A stretch of 64,000 nt of DNA from Candidatus Melainabacteria bacterium (GCA_003258725.1 QHMG01000004.1:1-64000); one strand, 5' to 3'. Positions 44,413-53,747 are shown, numbered from the stretch's first letter. Numbers and translations are program-made. The notes: generated from the letters alone by a model not told the origin.

Positions 44413-45097
44413 TTATAACTCCTAATTTTTTACAAGCTTCGTAAGCACATTTTTGTTCCGCATCTTTTTTGCTTGTTCCGATTGCTGTTGCCAAAACTCT
44501 GTTTTGATAAAGAACTTCCATTTTGAATTTTGGTTCATGTGCAGGTCCAAGCTCCTCAATCAATTTGTATTGCGGAACTTCTTTTGTTTTTGATTGAGTG
44601 TATTCTTGCAAAACCTCTTTGGCATTATATTTTGCCATATTATTTTTTATATCTAAAATATAATCTTCAAAAATATCGTTTAGAAAATCAATAATTTCTT
44701 TTTGCTTACCGTCTAAATAAAATGCTCCTAAAAGTGCTTCAAACACGCAAGCGTTTATAGAAGAGCGTTTTCTTTCGCCAGCTTTTTCTGCATGAGAACC
44801 TAAAATGATTAAATCTGTGATATTAATTTTTTCGGCAATTTTAGACAAAGTTGCGTCAGAAATTAATATTGAACGTATTTTTGTCAATTCTCCTTCGTGA
44901 GATTTCGGGTATTTTTTTATTAAATTTTCAGAAATAGCAAGTTTTAAAACGGCATCGCCAAAAAATTCTAAGCGTTCATAATTATCAAGTGAATTGAGGT
45001 TATTTTCTTTAGTAAAAGACGGATGAGTCAATGCTTTTTTGAACAAATCTTCATCCGTAATTTTAATGTTAAATATTTCTTCTAACGCTTCACGCAT
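44405..45097 (-). CDS. rnc: ribonuclease III
   Basis: A 230-residue enzyme. RNase III signature NYERLEFFGDAVLKLAISE with the catalytic Glu/Asp; a C-terminal dsRNA-binding domain follows (KEVLQEYTQSKTKEVPQY...IGTSKKDAEQKCAYEA). It processes rRNA precursors and degrades structured RNA. It overlaps cdsA by one base and rpe by 8. Confidence 0.95.
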   Translation of the reverse strand: MREALEEIFNIKITDEDLFKKALTHPSFTKENNLNSLDNYERLEFFGDAVLKLAISENLIKKYPKSHEGELTKIRSILISDATLSKIAEKINITDLIILGSHAEKAGERKRSSINACVFEALLGAFYLDGKQKEIIDFLNDIFEDYILDIKNNMAKYNAKEVLQEYTQSKTKEVPQYKLIEELGPAHEPKFKMEVLYQNRVLATAIGTSKKDAEQKCAYEACKKLGVINE

Positions 45098-45990
45098 TAA
45101 AAAATTCCTTTGATAAAGCTAAGTAAATCTACCCAATGGTGAGTGTCTACAACAAAATATAAAAAGTAATAGTAAATTACAGGAATTGTAAATACGTAAC
45201 TATCAGTTCTGTCTAGAAAACCACCATGTCCTGGAAGTAAGTTGCCAGAATCTTTTACTCCAGCATCACGTTTTAATAATGATTCGCACAAATCACCAAT
45301 TTGAGCAAATGTAGTAACTAACAAGCCTGCTATAATTGTGTGATACCAAGGTAATTTGATGAAATAAGCGATAATAAAACCGCCAACTAAAGCGCAAACA
45401 GCACCCCCAATTGAACCTTCGATAGTCTTGTTCGGACTAACTACAGGTGCAAGTTTATGTTTGCCAAACTTTCTTCCAAAATAATAACAACCAACATCTG
45501 TGAAAATTACAAGCAAGAACATGAAAATGACATATCCTAAACCTGCATTCATAAAGTCAGTTTTCAAAATCATTTGTAATGAGGAAGTATTGTTTGTAGT
45601 GCCTAAATCTCTTAAAAATAAAAGATGTAATGGAAACCAACCGCTGTAAACAAAACCTACGATTGTTGTTGCAACATTTGCGGTGTAAGGTTGTTTGCCC
45701 TTAAACAATACCCACATAAAGGCAATCATTGTACCAGCTGTAAAGGCTAATGGTACTAAGTTAAAGCAATTGAAGTAAGCAAGAATTGCAAAAATTACAT
45801 CTGCTACTACAATTACTTTTAAACTTGGATAAAAACCTTTATGTTCTAATATTTGAACGAACTCTTTTGATGCTAAGAAGGTAATTATAGCCAACAAAAT
45901 TAACAGTGGTAAGCCACCGAAAATAATACATGCTAGAGCGATTAGCCCCAAAATCCAACCTGTAATTACCCTTAGAATGGAGTTGTTCAT
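45097..45990 (-). CDS. cdsA: phosphatidate cytidylyltransferase CdsA
   Basis: A 297-residue membrane protein with about 8 helices and the C-terminal CdsA signature: GRKFGKHKLAPVVSPNKTIEG, then KRDAGVKDSGNLLPGHGGFL and DRTDSYVF. It makes CDP-diacylglycerol for phospholipid synthesis. It is directly after frr without the uppS gene that often lies between them. Confidence 0.95.
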   Translation of the reverse strand: MNNSILRVITGWILGLIALACIIFGGLPLLILLAIITFLASKEFVQILEHKGFYPSLKVIVVADVIFAILAYFNCFNLVPLAFTAGTMIAFMWVLFKGKQPYTANVATTIVGFVYSGWFPLHLLFLRDLGTTNNTSSLQMILKTDFMNAGLGYVIFMFLLVIFTDVGCYYFGRKFGKHKLAPVVSPNKTIEGSIGGAVCALVGGFIIAYFIKLPWYHTIIAGLLVTTFAQIGDLCESLLKRDAGVKDSGNLLPGHGGFLDRTDSYVFTIPVIYYYFLYFVVDTHHWVDLLSFIKGIF

Positions 45991-46556
45991 TATACTGTCA
46001 TAACCTCTTTATCTTTTTCTGTAACTTCTTTGTCGATAATAGCTGTGTATTTGTCAGTCAATTTTTGGATTTTATCTTGATTGTCTTTAACCATATCTTC
46101 TGGTAAGTTTTCAGATTTTTCTAATTTTTTCAATTCATCAGTCATGTCACGACGAACATTTCTCACTTGAACTTTAGCTTCTTCACCAAATTTTTTAACG
46201 TCTTTAGTGATTTCTTTTCTTTTTTCTTCAGTTAAAGGTGGGAAGTTTAATCTTACTGAAACACCGTCGTTGTTAGGAGCAACACCTAATTCAGCTTTGA
46301 TAATTGCTTTTTCAACTTCTTTTAAAATTGATTTATCAAATGGAGCGATTACAAGAGAAGTACCTTCTGATACTGTAACTTGAGCCATTTGTTTTAATGG
46401 AGTTGGTGCGCCATAATATTCAACCATAACCTTGTCCAACATTGCAGGGTTTGCACGTCCTGTTCTAACTGTTGAAAATTCACGGTGTAATTGGTTAATG
46501 GCTTTTTCCATTTTTTCTGTACCGTTTTTGAATAATGTATCTAATGCTTCTGACAT
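45990..46556 (-). CDS. frr: ribosome recycling factor
   Basis: A 188-residue protein with REFSTVRTGRANPAMLDKVMV near the N-terminus, then the LTEEKRKEITKDVKKFGEEA region and NVRRDMTDELKK, all typical of RRF. It splits post-termination ribosomes with EF-G. It follows pyrH by 16 bases, and its stop overlaps the cdsA start by one base. Confidence 0.95.
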   Translation of the reverse strand: MSEALDTLFKNGTEKMEKAINQLHREFSTVRTGRANPAMLDKVMVEYYGAPTPLKQMAQVTVSEGTSLVIAPFDKSILKEVEKAIIKAELGVAPNNDGVSVRLNFPPLTEEKRKEITKDVKKFGEEAKVQVRNVRRDMTDELKKLEKSENLPEDMVKDNQDKIQKLTDKYTAIIDKEVTEKDKEVMTV

Positions 46557-46572
46557 TTTTACCTCTTTCTTA

Positions 46573-47298
46573 TTATTGTTTACCTACATAAGTTCCGACT
46601 TTTTCGCCCAAGATAATTCTCTTGATTGCGTCTTTTGCTTTGAAATCAAAAACGATTATTGGAATGTTGTTTTGTTGACACAAATCACAAGCTGATCTGT
46701 CCATAACCTTCAAATCGTGTTTGATAATTTCATCATAATCAATGTTTTCTAGTTTCTTAGCGTTTTTGTTAACGTTAGGGTCATCAGTGTAAACACCGTC
46801 AACACCGTTTTTAGCCATTAACATTACTTGTGCATCAATTTCAGATGCTCTCAAAGCACTTGCTGTATCAGTTGTGAAGAATGGGTTGCCTGTACCTGCG
46901 GCAAATATTACAACACGACCTTTTTCCAAGTGTCTGTTTGCTTTAAATCTGATATAAGGCTCAGCGATTTGGTTCATATCAATTGCAGATTGAACTCTGC
47001 AAGACACATCAATTTTTTTAAGTGCTGATTGTAAGGCAAGAGCGTTCATAACCGTTGCCAACATACCTAAATAATCACCAGAAGCTCTATCCATTCCTAA
47101 ACGAGCGCTGTTTTTCATTCCTCTGAAAATGTTTCCGCCACCGACAACAACGGCAACTTCTACGCCCATTTCATGGATTTGTTTAATTTCTTCAGCAATA
47201 AATTCCACAGGCTTGTAATCAATACCGAACTGTTGTTCTCCTAATAATGCTTCACCGCTGATTTTTAATAAAATTCTTTTATATTTTAAGTTTTCCAT
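46573..47298 (-). CDS. pyrH: UMP kinase
   Basis: A 241-residue amino-acid-kinase-fold enzyme. [25 protein letters not shown], and the end [13 protein letters not shown] are typical of bacterial PyrH. It phosphorylates UMP to UDP. It is the first gene of the long minus-strand operon through the pilin-like gene. GAGGAG lies 7 bases upstream of the ATG. Confidence 0.96.
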   Translation of the reverse strand: MENLKYKRILLKISGEALLGEQQFGIDYKPVEFIAEEIKQIHEMGVEVAVVVGGGNIFRGMKNSARLGMDRASGDYLGMLATVMNALALQSALKKIDVSCRVQSAIDMNQIAEPYIRFKANRHLEKGRVVIFAAGTGNPFFTTDTASALRASEIDAQVMLMAKNGVDGVYTDDPNVNKNAKKLENIDYDEIIKHDLKVMDRSACDLCQQNNIPIIVFDFKAKDAIKRIILGEKVGTYVGKQ

Positions 47299-47382
47299 GC
47301 AGACTCCTCTTTTTTATGCTACCTTAAATATGTTATGATGTAAAGTTTTTTACATTTTTATTATAAAAGAAAAGTTGGAATT

Positions 47383-48225
47383 ATGTTATACCTTTTAATC
47401 GCAACAGTATGTTTTTCACTATCATTTGGACTTATCAAGAGCCAATTAAGTATGTTACCGACAGATTTTGTCGTAATGCTTAGATTGCTTTTTGCCTTCG
47501 TAATTTTTTTACCATTTGTTAGAAAATTTACCTGTAAAGACCATTTGAAGGCGTTTTTTATTGGAATGATTCAGTTTGGTGTAATGTATTTTGCTTTTTT
47601 GAAAGCGTTTAAATTTTTACAAGGAAACGAGGTGGCACTTTTAACCACAACAACTCCTGTTTTTGTTGCAATTTGGGCTTCTCTGTTTGGTGATAGGTTC
47701 AAATTTGTTTATATTTTGTGTATTTTGATGTCAGTTTTTGGTGCTGGAATTGTTGTTTGGCAAAATTTGGAATTTTCTCAAATTGTAAAAGGTGTTTTGC
47801 TTATGGAAACTTCAAATTGTACTTTTGCACTTGGTCAAGTCTTGTGGAAAAAGTTTATTCCAGACGAAATAAAATCTGAAAATCTTATGGCAAGTGCTTA
47901 TTTAGGTGCTTTTTTCTTAATAATGCCTTTTGTAATTGCAAACAATGAAATTGCCACAACTTCATTAACGCATTTACAAATATTAGCGATACTTTATCTT
48001 GGTGTAGTTCCAACTGGAATAGGCTTTTACCTATGGAATAAAGGCTCAAAATACGTTAAAAGTTCGACTTTAGCCATTATGAATAACTTGAAAATTCCAT
48101 TTGGAGTATTGTTTTCAATCTTAATTTTTCACGAAAAAATAGATGTTTTAAACTTTATTTTAGGCTCATCTGTAATTATATTGGCAATTTTAATTCTACA
48201 TTGGCGATTAAAACAAGATGCTTAA
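47383..48225 (+). CDS. EamA-family (DMT) transporter
   Basis: A 280-residue membrane protein of ten helices in two EamA halves (FLQGNEVALLTTTTPVFVAIW in the first; LGVVPTGIGFYLWNKGSKYV in the second). Exporters of this family carry amino acids or metabolites; the substrate is not predictable. Its stop overlaps the convergent ClC gene by 4 bases, without a terminator between them. Confidence 0.85.
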   Translation: MLYLLIATVCFSLSFGLIKSQLSMLPTDFVVMLRLLFAFVIFLPFVRKFTCKDHLKAFFIGMIQFGVMYFAFLKAFKFLQGNEVALLTTTTPVFVAIWASLFGDRFKFVYILCILMSVFGAGIVVWQNLEFSQIVKGVLLMETSNCTFALGQVLWKKFIPDEIKSENLMASAYLGAFFLIMPFVIANNEIATTSLTHLQILAILYLGVVPTGIGFYLWNKGSKYVKSSTLAIMNNLKIPFGVLFSILIFHEKIDVLNFILGSSVIILAILILHWRLKQDA

Positions 48226-49514
48226 CCTTTTTTCTCGTTTTTCAATTGCTGAATTGCAAGAGTTGAGTAGATAGGTCTGTGTGCCATTTTTTCAGCTACA
48301 ACGTCTGCAATTGCGGCAGTTAGCATAATTGGTAAGATTGTAGCATATCCACCTGTCATTTCAAAAACCATAATTACTGCAGTAATTGGAGTTCTTGCAA
48401 CGGCTGAAAGAAATGCTGCCATTCCGATTGCGCCAAAAGCGATTGGATTAACCGTCAAACCGATAAAATGACTTAATCCACCTGTTAAATATCCCAAAAA
48501 TGCGCCTAACATCAAGGTTGGCAAGAAAATACCGCCCGCAGCGCCTGAACCAAAACATATTGGAGTTACGAAGAATTTTACGATGAAAATTACAAGTACA
48601 AGTTTTAGTCCAATGTTGCCTTGTAATAAACTTTCTACGGTCAAATTACCTGCGCCCATTACTTGAGGCAAAATTACACCGATTAAACCGATGATTAAGC
48701 CTGCAAAAGCAGGTTTTGCCCAATTAGGAATTTTATTTAAAAGAGTGTAAATTTTATTCGTAATCAAAATTGTTCGAGCAAAAGTTACCCCTAAAACCCC
48801 TGCCAAAACGCCAAGAATAAGACATACTGTTATCGTTTTAAAGTTTAAATCAGCACTTGTCATAATGATATTGAAGGCTGGATTGTTGCCTAAACATTCA
48901 CGAGCAATTGCAGATGCCACAACGGCCGCAACCATTGTAGGTAATAAAATCATATAAGAAAATTTGTGTATCAATTCTTCTAAAACAAAAACTGTTCCTG
49001 CAATTGGAGCGTTAAAAGTTGCCGCAATAGCAGAACCGGCACCTGCTGCAATAAGTTTATCTTTGTTAAATCCAGTTGCCTTGAATAATTTTCCAACCAA
49101 AGCGCCAGCGCCAGCACCCAATTGAACGCTAGGACCTTCTCTGCCAAGCGATAAACCTGACCCAATGGCGGCAAGACCTGCGAAAAACTTAACGAAAATG
49201 CTTCTAATTCTCGTAAGTTTTCCATAATTAGCCAAACATAACTTAACATAAGGTATTCCGCTTCCTCTTGTTTCGGGTGCGAATTTGAACACTAATAAAC
49301 CAGATATTAGCCCTCCCAGAGTGGTTATAAGTGGTAATATCCATATTTTTTGAGGATTGTGAAGTGTAAAACTTTGAATATGATTGAAAGTCCAACTAAT
49401 TGAACTATTAAAAGCAACGATAAGAAATCCTGTTATAATTCCGATTAACAGCGCTTGCCAAAGGGATTTACCGTGAATTACCCGCCTGATGAATTTTATA
49501 ACATGTCTGTTCAT
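48222..49514 (-). CDS. ClC-family chloride channel/antiporter
   Basis: A 430-residue ClC protein. Selectivity filter motifs: RGSGIPYVKL, GREGPSVQLGA (gating Glu present), and GSGAAGGIFLPTLMLGAFLG. The inner Glu in FVLEELIHKF is also present, which favours a Cl-/H+ antiporter. The start is the ATG at 49514; the frame from 49538 begins with TTG. A TATAAT box ends 6 bases upstream of the ATG, so the mRNA is probably leaderless. Confidence 0.9.
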   Translation of the reverse strand: MNRHVIKFIRRVIHGKSLWQALLIGIITGFLIVAFNSSISWTFNHIQSFTLHNPQKIWILPLITTLGGLISGLLVFKFAPETRGSGIPYVKLCLANYGKLTRIRSIFVKFFAGLAAIGSGLSLGREGPSVQLGAGAGALVGKLFKATGFNKDKLIAAGAGSAIAATFNAPIAGTVFVLEELIHKFSYMILLPTMVAAVVASAIARECLGNNPAFNIIMTSADLNFKTITVCLILGVLAGVLGVTFARTILITNKIYTLLNKIPNWAKPAFAGLIIGLIGVILPQVMGAGNLTVESLLQGNIGLKLVLVIFIVKFFVTPICFGSGAAGGIFLPTLMLGAFLGYLTGGLSHFIGLTVNPIAFGAIGMAAFLSAVARTPITAVIMVFEMTGGYATILPIMLTAAIADVVAEKMAHRPIYSTLAIQQLKNEKKG

Positions 49515-49520
49515 AATATG

Positions 49521-49526
49521 ATTATA
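49521..49526 (-). promoter_or_regulatory. -10 box of ClC gene; possible leaderless start
   Basis: Minus-strand TATAAT at 49526-49521, then 6 bases to the ATG at 49514. The -35 is weak (TTTTTA at 18-base spacing or thereabouts). No Shine-Dalgarno. Confidence 0.45.
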
Positions 49527-49591
49527 TATTTTTTTCAATATATTAAAAAATCTTTAAAATTTCTAAACAATTCTTGTATTTTTTAATTTTT

Positions 49592-49620
49592 TTGTGGATA
49601 ATAAGGGTTGATATTACAAT
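49592..49620 (+). promoter_or_regulatory. promoter of SLH-domain gene
   Basis: TTGTGG (49592-49597), 17-base spacer, TACAAT (49615-49620). A leader of about 30 bases with AAAAAGGAG follows. TGTGGATAA at 49593 also equals a DnaA box, but it is a single copy. Confidence 0.5.
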
Positions 49621-49656
49621 TAAAATCGTCATGTGTATATAAAAAGGAGACAAAAA

Positions 49657-51036
49657 ATGAAATTATTTAAATCATTATTTGCGACAGTGGCTGCTTTAAT
49701 GATTGCAACATCAGCTCACGCAGCTGGTACAGCAACTGTTCAAGCATACGCACATCCAACAATGTTTGGTACGCAAGTACAATCTACTCAAGCTGAAGGT
49801 GTTTACCTAGTAGGCGACAAAGTATTGAAATCAGATTCTGATTTATCTGTACAAGGTAAAGAAAACGTAGTTGTTGATTCAATGGCTAAAAATTTGATGT
49901 CAAAATTAGAAAAATTAATTGGTAAATTTGACCCTAAAAAACCAGTTTTACGTTCTGAAATGGCACACGCTATGGCTGAAGGTTTAAACTTACCAACAGT
50001 TAAAACAAGATACCAATACAAAGACGTAAATGCAAATTGGGCTAAACCTTATATTTACAGAGCATTAGGCGCTGGTGTTATGATTGGTTACCCAGACAAA
50101 AACTTCCGCCCAGAACAAAAAATTACAAAGGCTGAAGTATTTGCTACATTTGCTCAATTGTTAAGCAATGAACCACAAGCTAAAACAGTTGGTAAATTAG
50201 TAAACAAATATGAAATGCAAGAAATCCCTACTTGGGCTACAAAAGCAACAATCAAAGTTATGGAATCAGGTATTTTAAACAACCTTCCAGAATTAGACAA
50301 AGTTGCTAGTCAAAAATACTTATCAACAGAACAACTTTACAAATTAGTTTGTGCATTAAGCGTAAGCAAATACTACAATGCTAAATTCTTAAACGGTGCA
50401 AACTTAGGTGCTGTAAAAGTTAAGATGTCAGAAAGAGTTGATGCTAGACACTCTAACATCGGCGACACATTCTACGCTGTAACAACTGAAGATGCAAAAG
50501 TTGCTGGCACTTGCTACGCAGTTGGCTCAAAAGTTAAAGGTGAAGTTGTAGAAGTTGTAAGACCTGGTGTTAAAAACCCTGGTTATGTAAAAGTTAAATT
50601 TACTTCAATCAACGGTGTTGATTTCCCTGCAAATGTTTCAGACGTTGACGCTACAAATGTTAAAACAACAAACGTAATTGCTAGAGTATTGGGTGCTCCA
50701 TTCTCAGCTACAGGCAGAGTTGCAGGTGTTGCAGGTCGTTCAGTTTCAGCAGCAGCAAATGTTGTTTCAAATGGTACTGAAAGATTAGGTGACAACTTAT
50801 CAAATACTTTTGTAAATACAGCTTCATTAGAACCAATGGCTGGTTTAAGAAGTTTTGGTAAAGGCTTTGTAACTGTCGGTTACGGCATTTACGATATCGC
50901 TAAATTAGCAGCTTCTGGTGTATTTGGTGTTGTATATGAATTTGGTGATGAAGTAAGATACTTAATTTTACCAAGCTCAATTAACGATTCAGCACTAAAT
51001 GCTGGTGATGAATTAACTGTTTACTACAACAAGTAA
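49657..51036 (+). CDS. SLH-domain surface protein
   Basis: A 459-residue exported protein. Signal peptide MKLFKSLFATVAALMIATSA...HA, with cleavage at AHA. One SLH-type segment spans about residues 95-170: VLRSEMAHAMAEGLNL, then YQYKDVNANWAKPYIYRALG and GVMIGYPDKNFRPEQKITKA. SLH domains bind peptidoglycan or its polymers and are also found in cyanobacterial porin-type proteins. The C-terminal half (about 250-459) is beta-rich with an Ala/Val/Ser central stretch. The start is the ATG at 49657 with AAAAAGGAG upstream; the frame from 49633 has no ribosome binding site. A strong terminator follows. Confidence 0.85.
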   Translation: MKLFKSLFATVAALMIATSAHAAGTATVQAYAHPTMFGTQVQSTQAEGVYLVGDKVLKSDSDLSVQGKENVVVDSMAKNLMSKLEKLIGKFDPKKPVLRSEMAHAMAEGLNLPTVKTRYQYKDVNANWAKPYIYRALGAGVMIGYPDKNFRPEQKITKAEVFATFAQLLSNEPQAKTVGKLVNKYEMQEIPTWATKATIKVMESGILNNLPELDKVASQKYLSTEQLYKLVCALSVSKYYNAKFLNGANLGAVKVKMSERVDARHSNIGDTFYAVTTEDAKVAGTCYAVGSKVKGEVVEVVRPGVKNPGYVKVKFTSINGVDFPANVSDVDATNVKTTNVIARVLGAPFSATGRVAGVAGRSVSAAANVVSNGTERLGDNLSNTFVNTASLEPMAGLRSFGKGFVTVGYGIYDIAKLAASGVFGVVYEFGDEVRYLILPSSINDSALNAGDELTVYYNK

Positions 51037-51054
51037 TTAATAGTTATTTATAAC

Positions 51055-51093
51055 AAAAAGGCGGTTTGTCGATTTCGACAAACCGCCTTTTTT
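51055..51093 (+). terminator. intrinsic terminator
   Basis: About 18-base inverted repeat AAAAAGGCGGTTTGTCGA / TCGACAAACCGCCTTTTT with a very short loop, followed by T residues. The central GGCGGTTTG/CAAACCGCC stem also occurs in the terminator at 53678. Confidence 0.9.
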
Positions 51094-51208
51094 CATTTTA
51101 TAAAAATTTGAATGTAACAAAGTGTAATAATATAGTTTAAAACTCTAAAGTTCATTTGAAAAATACCGATATTGGAAATATGCGTTACATAATTACAAGG
51201 AGTTGTGT

Positions 51209-51592
51209 ATGGGTATCGGAAATTTAAACAATAAATTTGGTTGGTTAGCAACAGGTAAAATTGTAAATAATAATAATGTAAAAAATAACAAAAATGTAGA
51301 AAAATTAGATATAACTGCTAAAACTAATGCAGATATATTAAACTCGGCTACTCTTGGTGGTAAAGAAGGTAAAATCTTTGATTCAAACAACATTAATGAT
51401 GGCTCAGATGTATTATATGCACGAGCAAAAGGCAAAGGTAAAAAACCAAAAACTTGGACAGAATTTCAAAAAGACCAGTGGGATAAAGTAGGTGGTGCTG
51501 AAAATTATACAGGTGAAGATGCAGCTCTATTCGGCGCAGGTGTGTGGTTAGTTGGAACTATGCGCTGGGCTTTGAGTAAAGTTTTCGGTTAA
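51209..51592 (+). CDS. hypothetical small protein
   Basis: A 127-residue soluble protein with a Lys/Asn-rich N-terminal half (NNNNVKNNKNVEKLD) and a charged central part (AKGKGKKPKTWTEFQKDQWD). The C-terminus AALFGAGVWLVGTMRWALSK is hydrophobic and could be an amphipathic or membrane-associated helix. I do not recognise it. The start is the ATG at 51209, preceded by AAGGAG; the TTG at 51203 is not needed. It follows a terminator and is probably monocistronic. Confidence 0.6.
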   Translation: MGIGNLNNKFGWLATGKIVNNNNVKNNKNVEKLDITAKTNADILNSATLGGKEGKIFDSNNINDGSDVLYARAKGKGKKPKTWTEFQKDQWDKVGGAENYTGEDAALFGAGVWLVGTMRWALSKVFG

Positions 51593-51612
51593 GATGTTGT
51601 TTTATCATAGTA

Positions 51613-51634
51613 GTAGGTTAGGCAATGCCTGACA
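51613..51634. repeat. dispersed 22-bp palindromic repeat, copy 3
   Basis: The unit GTAGGTTAGGCAATGCCTGA with CA following, in the 161-base gap between two plus-strand genes. The core GTTAGGCA/TGCCTGAC pairs with one T-G wobble. See the copies at 14619 and 36989. Confidence 0.6.
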
Positions 51635-51753
51635 AAAGTTATAATGAAACTTTGATTATAATTGCCTTATAGCCTTAAAGTCCTTTTAAAAATTAAGATT
51701 ATATAAACGCTCATTTATCTATTGTATAATATATTTAGAATAGATTTGGAATT

Positions 51754-52989
51754 ATGAGAAAATATCACACACATATAACCTTAATATTTCTAGCGTGTAT
51801 TTTGTATGTTATGGCAAATTTTCAAAGGGTTGCAATTCCTGGTGCAATATTTGATACCTTGCAAGCAGATTTACATGCAAACGCACCAATTATTACATCT
51901 TTTGGTGCAACCTTTATGTACACTTACGCTTTCAGCTTGCTTGCTATCGGAATGTTGGTTGATAGATTTAGCGGTGTAAAGGTTATTTTGTGGGGCGGTT
52001 CGTTGTTTGCTATTGGGGCTTTGATTTTTCCTAATACAACTTTCTTACCATTATTGTATTTTAGCCGTATGCTTTTAGGGGCTGGTGCTGCTTGTTTTTA
52101 TTTGAGCTTGGTTCAAGAAGTTAAAAAATGTTTTCCAGATAAGTATTTTGGAATTTCGGTTTCACTAATGTTGATAACAGGTTATATGGGTGGTGTTTGC
52201 GCAAACGCTCCGTTTATAATTGTTTCACACGCCTTTTCTTGGCAAGCGGTAATGAATGTTTTAGCAATTATAACTCTTGTTGTTGTTTTAGTTTATGCCT
52301 TTGTATTACACTTTTTACATGGCGTACCTCAAAACGAGCATGTTCATTTTTCACTAGAACCATTTAAATATGTATTGTCTAAACATTTTAACCGTAATTT
52401 GTATATGTTTGCAGGCTTGAATTATGGTCTGTATTATGTAATTCAAACGGTTATCGGGGTTAAATTCTTAAAAGATTTTGTTAATTTATCTGCAACTCAA
52501 GCGTCAGTAGCTCTTTCAGTAATGGTTGTAATTGCGGGTGTTTCTGGTTTGTCTTTAGCAACTTTAAGCAAATTATGTAATAATCGTCGTGTAATATTTA
52601 TGAAAAGTGTTTGTTTGTTTACAACAACAATATTTACGATAATCTTTTTGTGCTTGTTGTTTGATATCAGAACTCATTTAATTGTTTATATGTTGATGTT
52701 AGTTGCAATTGGTGGCGGAATGTCGCCATTATTAGTTCCAATTATACATGGTACAAACAAATACGAGGTTCGAGGAACTGCTTTGAGCATCATGAACTGT
52801 TGTTTCTTCTTGTCAGTTGGTATTTTGGCAAGTTTGGTTGGTATTTTGCTTGATGTATATGCCCCTGTTTCAAATAGTGTAGGACATTTGGTTTATTCAA
52901 ACAAATCATATATGCTAGTTTTTGGCACATTTATTTTGTTCTCACTAGTTGAAATGTACAATGTTTTTAAACTTAGAGATGTAGAATAA
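51754..52989 (+). CDS. MFS transporter
   Basis: A 411-residue protein of 12 membrane helices with the MFS motif-A type loop LVDRFSGVKVILWGG between TM2 and TM3. The central loop is about residues 190-215. The substrate is unknown; related proteins of this organisation import organic acids or sugars or export drugs. It has a TATAAT box at about 51725 and a weak GGA before the ATG. Confidence 0.8.
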   Translation: MRKYHTHITLIFLACILYVMANFQRVAIPGAIFDTLQADLHANAPIITSFGATFMYTYAFSLLAIGMLVDRFSGVKVILWGGSLFAIGALIFPNTTFLPLLYFSRMLLGAGAACFYLSLVQEVKKCFPDKYFGISVSLMLITGYMGGVCANAPFIIVSHAFSWQAVMNVLAIITLVVVLVYAFVLHFLHGVPQNEHVHFSLEPFKYVLSKHFNRNLYMFAGLNYGLYYVIQTVIGVKFLKDFVNLSATQASVALSVMVVIAGVSGLSLATLSKLCNNRRVIFMKSVCLFTTTIFTIIFLCLLFDIRTHLIVYMLMLVAIGGGMSPLLVPIIHGTNKYEVRGTALSIMNCCFFLSVGILASLVGILLDVYAPVSNSVGHLVYSNKSYMLVFGTFILFSLVEMYNVFKLRDVE

Positions 52990-53069
52990 TAAAATCTCAT
53001 TTTAATAGAGGATTTAAAAACCTTCAAAAATCCATAAAATAGAATTGTGGACTTGGAGGGAAATATTTT

Positions 53070-53642
53070 ATGTCAACAATTGGGGCATTAACCGCTAATA
53101 CTGATTTACAGTCGTTAATGGCAAAAATGTACGGAAACGGCATTGGAAAAGTTAATAACGCAAAAGAAAACTTGGAAAGTCTTTTGGTTACTAACTCAAA
53201 TGACATTAATAAAAACGATGATTTTTTAAATAAATTGCAAGAGCAATATCACTCTTTGGGTTTGAATAAAACAGAAGATGTACAAGGTTTACAAGACTCT
53301 CAATTGATTAATCAAGAATTGGGAATCCCGTCAAGTTTGCAAATTCAAAGTGTGGAAGATTCTGCTAACACAAATTCGTATCAAAACTTGCTGGATAAAT
53401 TAATGGGCTCAATTGAAAAGGCTTTAGACAAAGATGGTGACGGTGAAGTTTCTCAACAAGAGTTTAAAGAAGGTTTTGAAAATCTTGCAAAAAAAGTTCC
53501 AAACAACGAAGTTGCAGGTACTTTAGCTAATTTTGGTTCAGGCAAAAATTTAGCAGGAAACTTCATTCAAGGTTTAATAAACAACTATAAAGACAACGGT
53601 GGAATGGCGAGTGTAATTTCATCACTAGGCTCTGTCGTTTAA
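53070..53642 (+). CDS. hypothetical EF-hand protein
   Basis: A 190-residue protein, Asn/Gln-rich and without a signal peptide. At residues 120-131 lies a complete EF-hand loop, DKDGDGEVSQQE, with acids at positions 1, 3, 5 and 12 and Gly at 6; helices flank it (LMGSIEKAL and FKEGFENLAKK). Canonical calcium binding is therefore expected. Only one loop is visible, so dimerisation or a partner site is likely. The family is otherwise unrecognised. A terminator follows at 53678. Confidence 0.7.
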   Translation: MSTIGALTANTDLQSLMAKMYGNGIGKVNNAKENLESLLVTNSNDINKNDDFLNKLQEQYHSLGLNKTEDVQGLQDSQLINQELGIPSSLQIQSVEDSANTNSYQNLLDKLMGSIEKALDKDGDGEVSQQEFKEGFENLAKKVPNNEVAGTLANFGSGKNLAGNFIQGLINNYKDNGGMASVISSLGSVV

Positions 53643-53677
53643 ATTTGATAATATAAGGAAGAGAGAATAAGGAAATC

Positions 53678-53709
53678 GGCGGTTTGCGTTGCAAACCGCC
53701 TTATTTTAT
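53678..53709 (+). terminator. intrinsic terminator overlapping next promoter
   Basis: Ten-base inverted repeat GGCGGTTTGC / GCAAACCGCC with the loop GTT (53678-53700), then TTATTTTAT. The right arm contains the TTGCAA -35 of the following gene. Confidence 0.8.
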
Positions 53710-53717
53710 GTTATAAT
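53689..53717 (+). promoter_or_regulatory. promoter of flavodiiron gene; -35 in terminator
   Basis: TTGCAA (53689-53694), 17-base spacer, TGT-TATAAT (hexamer 53712-53717, extended -10). The -35 lies in the right arm of the preceding terminator. A Shine-Dalgarno GAGGAG lies in the leader before the ATG at 53748. Confidence 0.65.
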
Positions 53718-53747
53718 TTTTCGGGAATTTAGCGAGGAGTAAAGATT

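Noticed and set aside
49593..49601. TGTGGATAA, a perfect DnaA-box sequence
   Set aside because: A single copy only, inside a probable promoter spacer, with no other boxes, dnaA or dnaN nearby.
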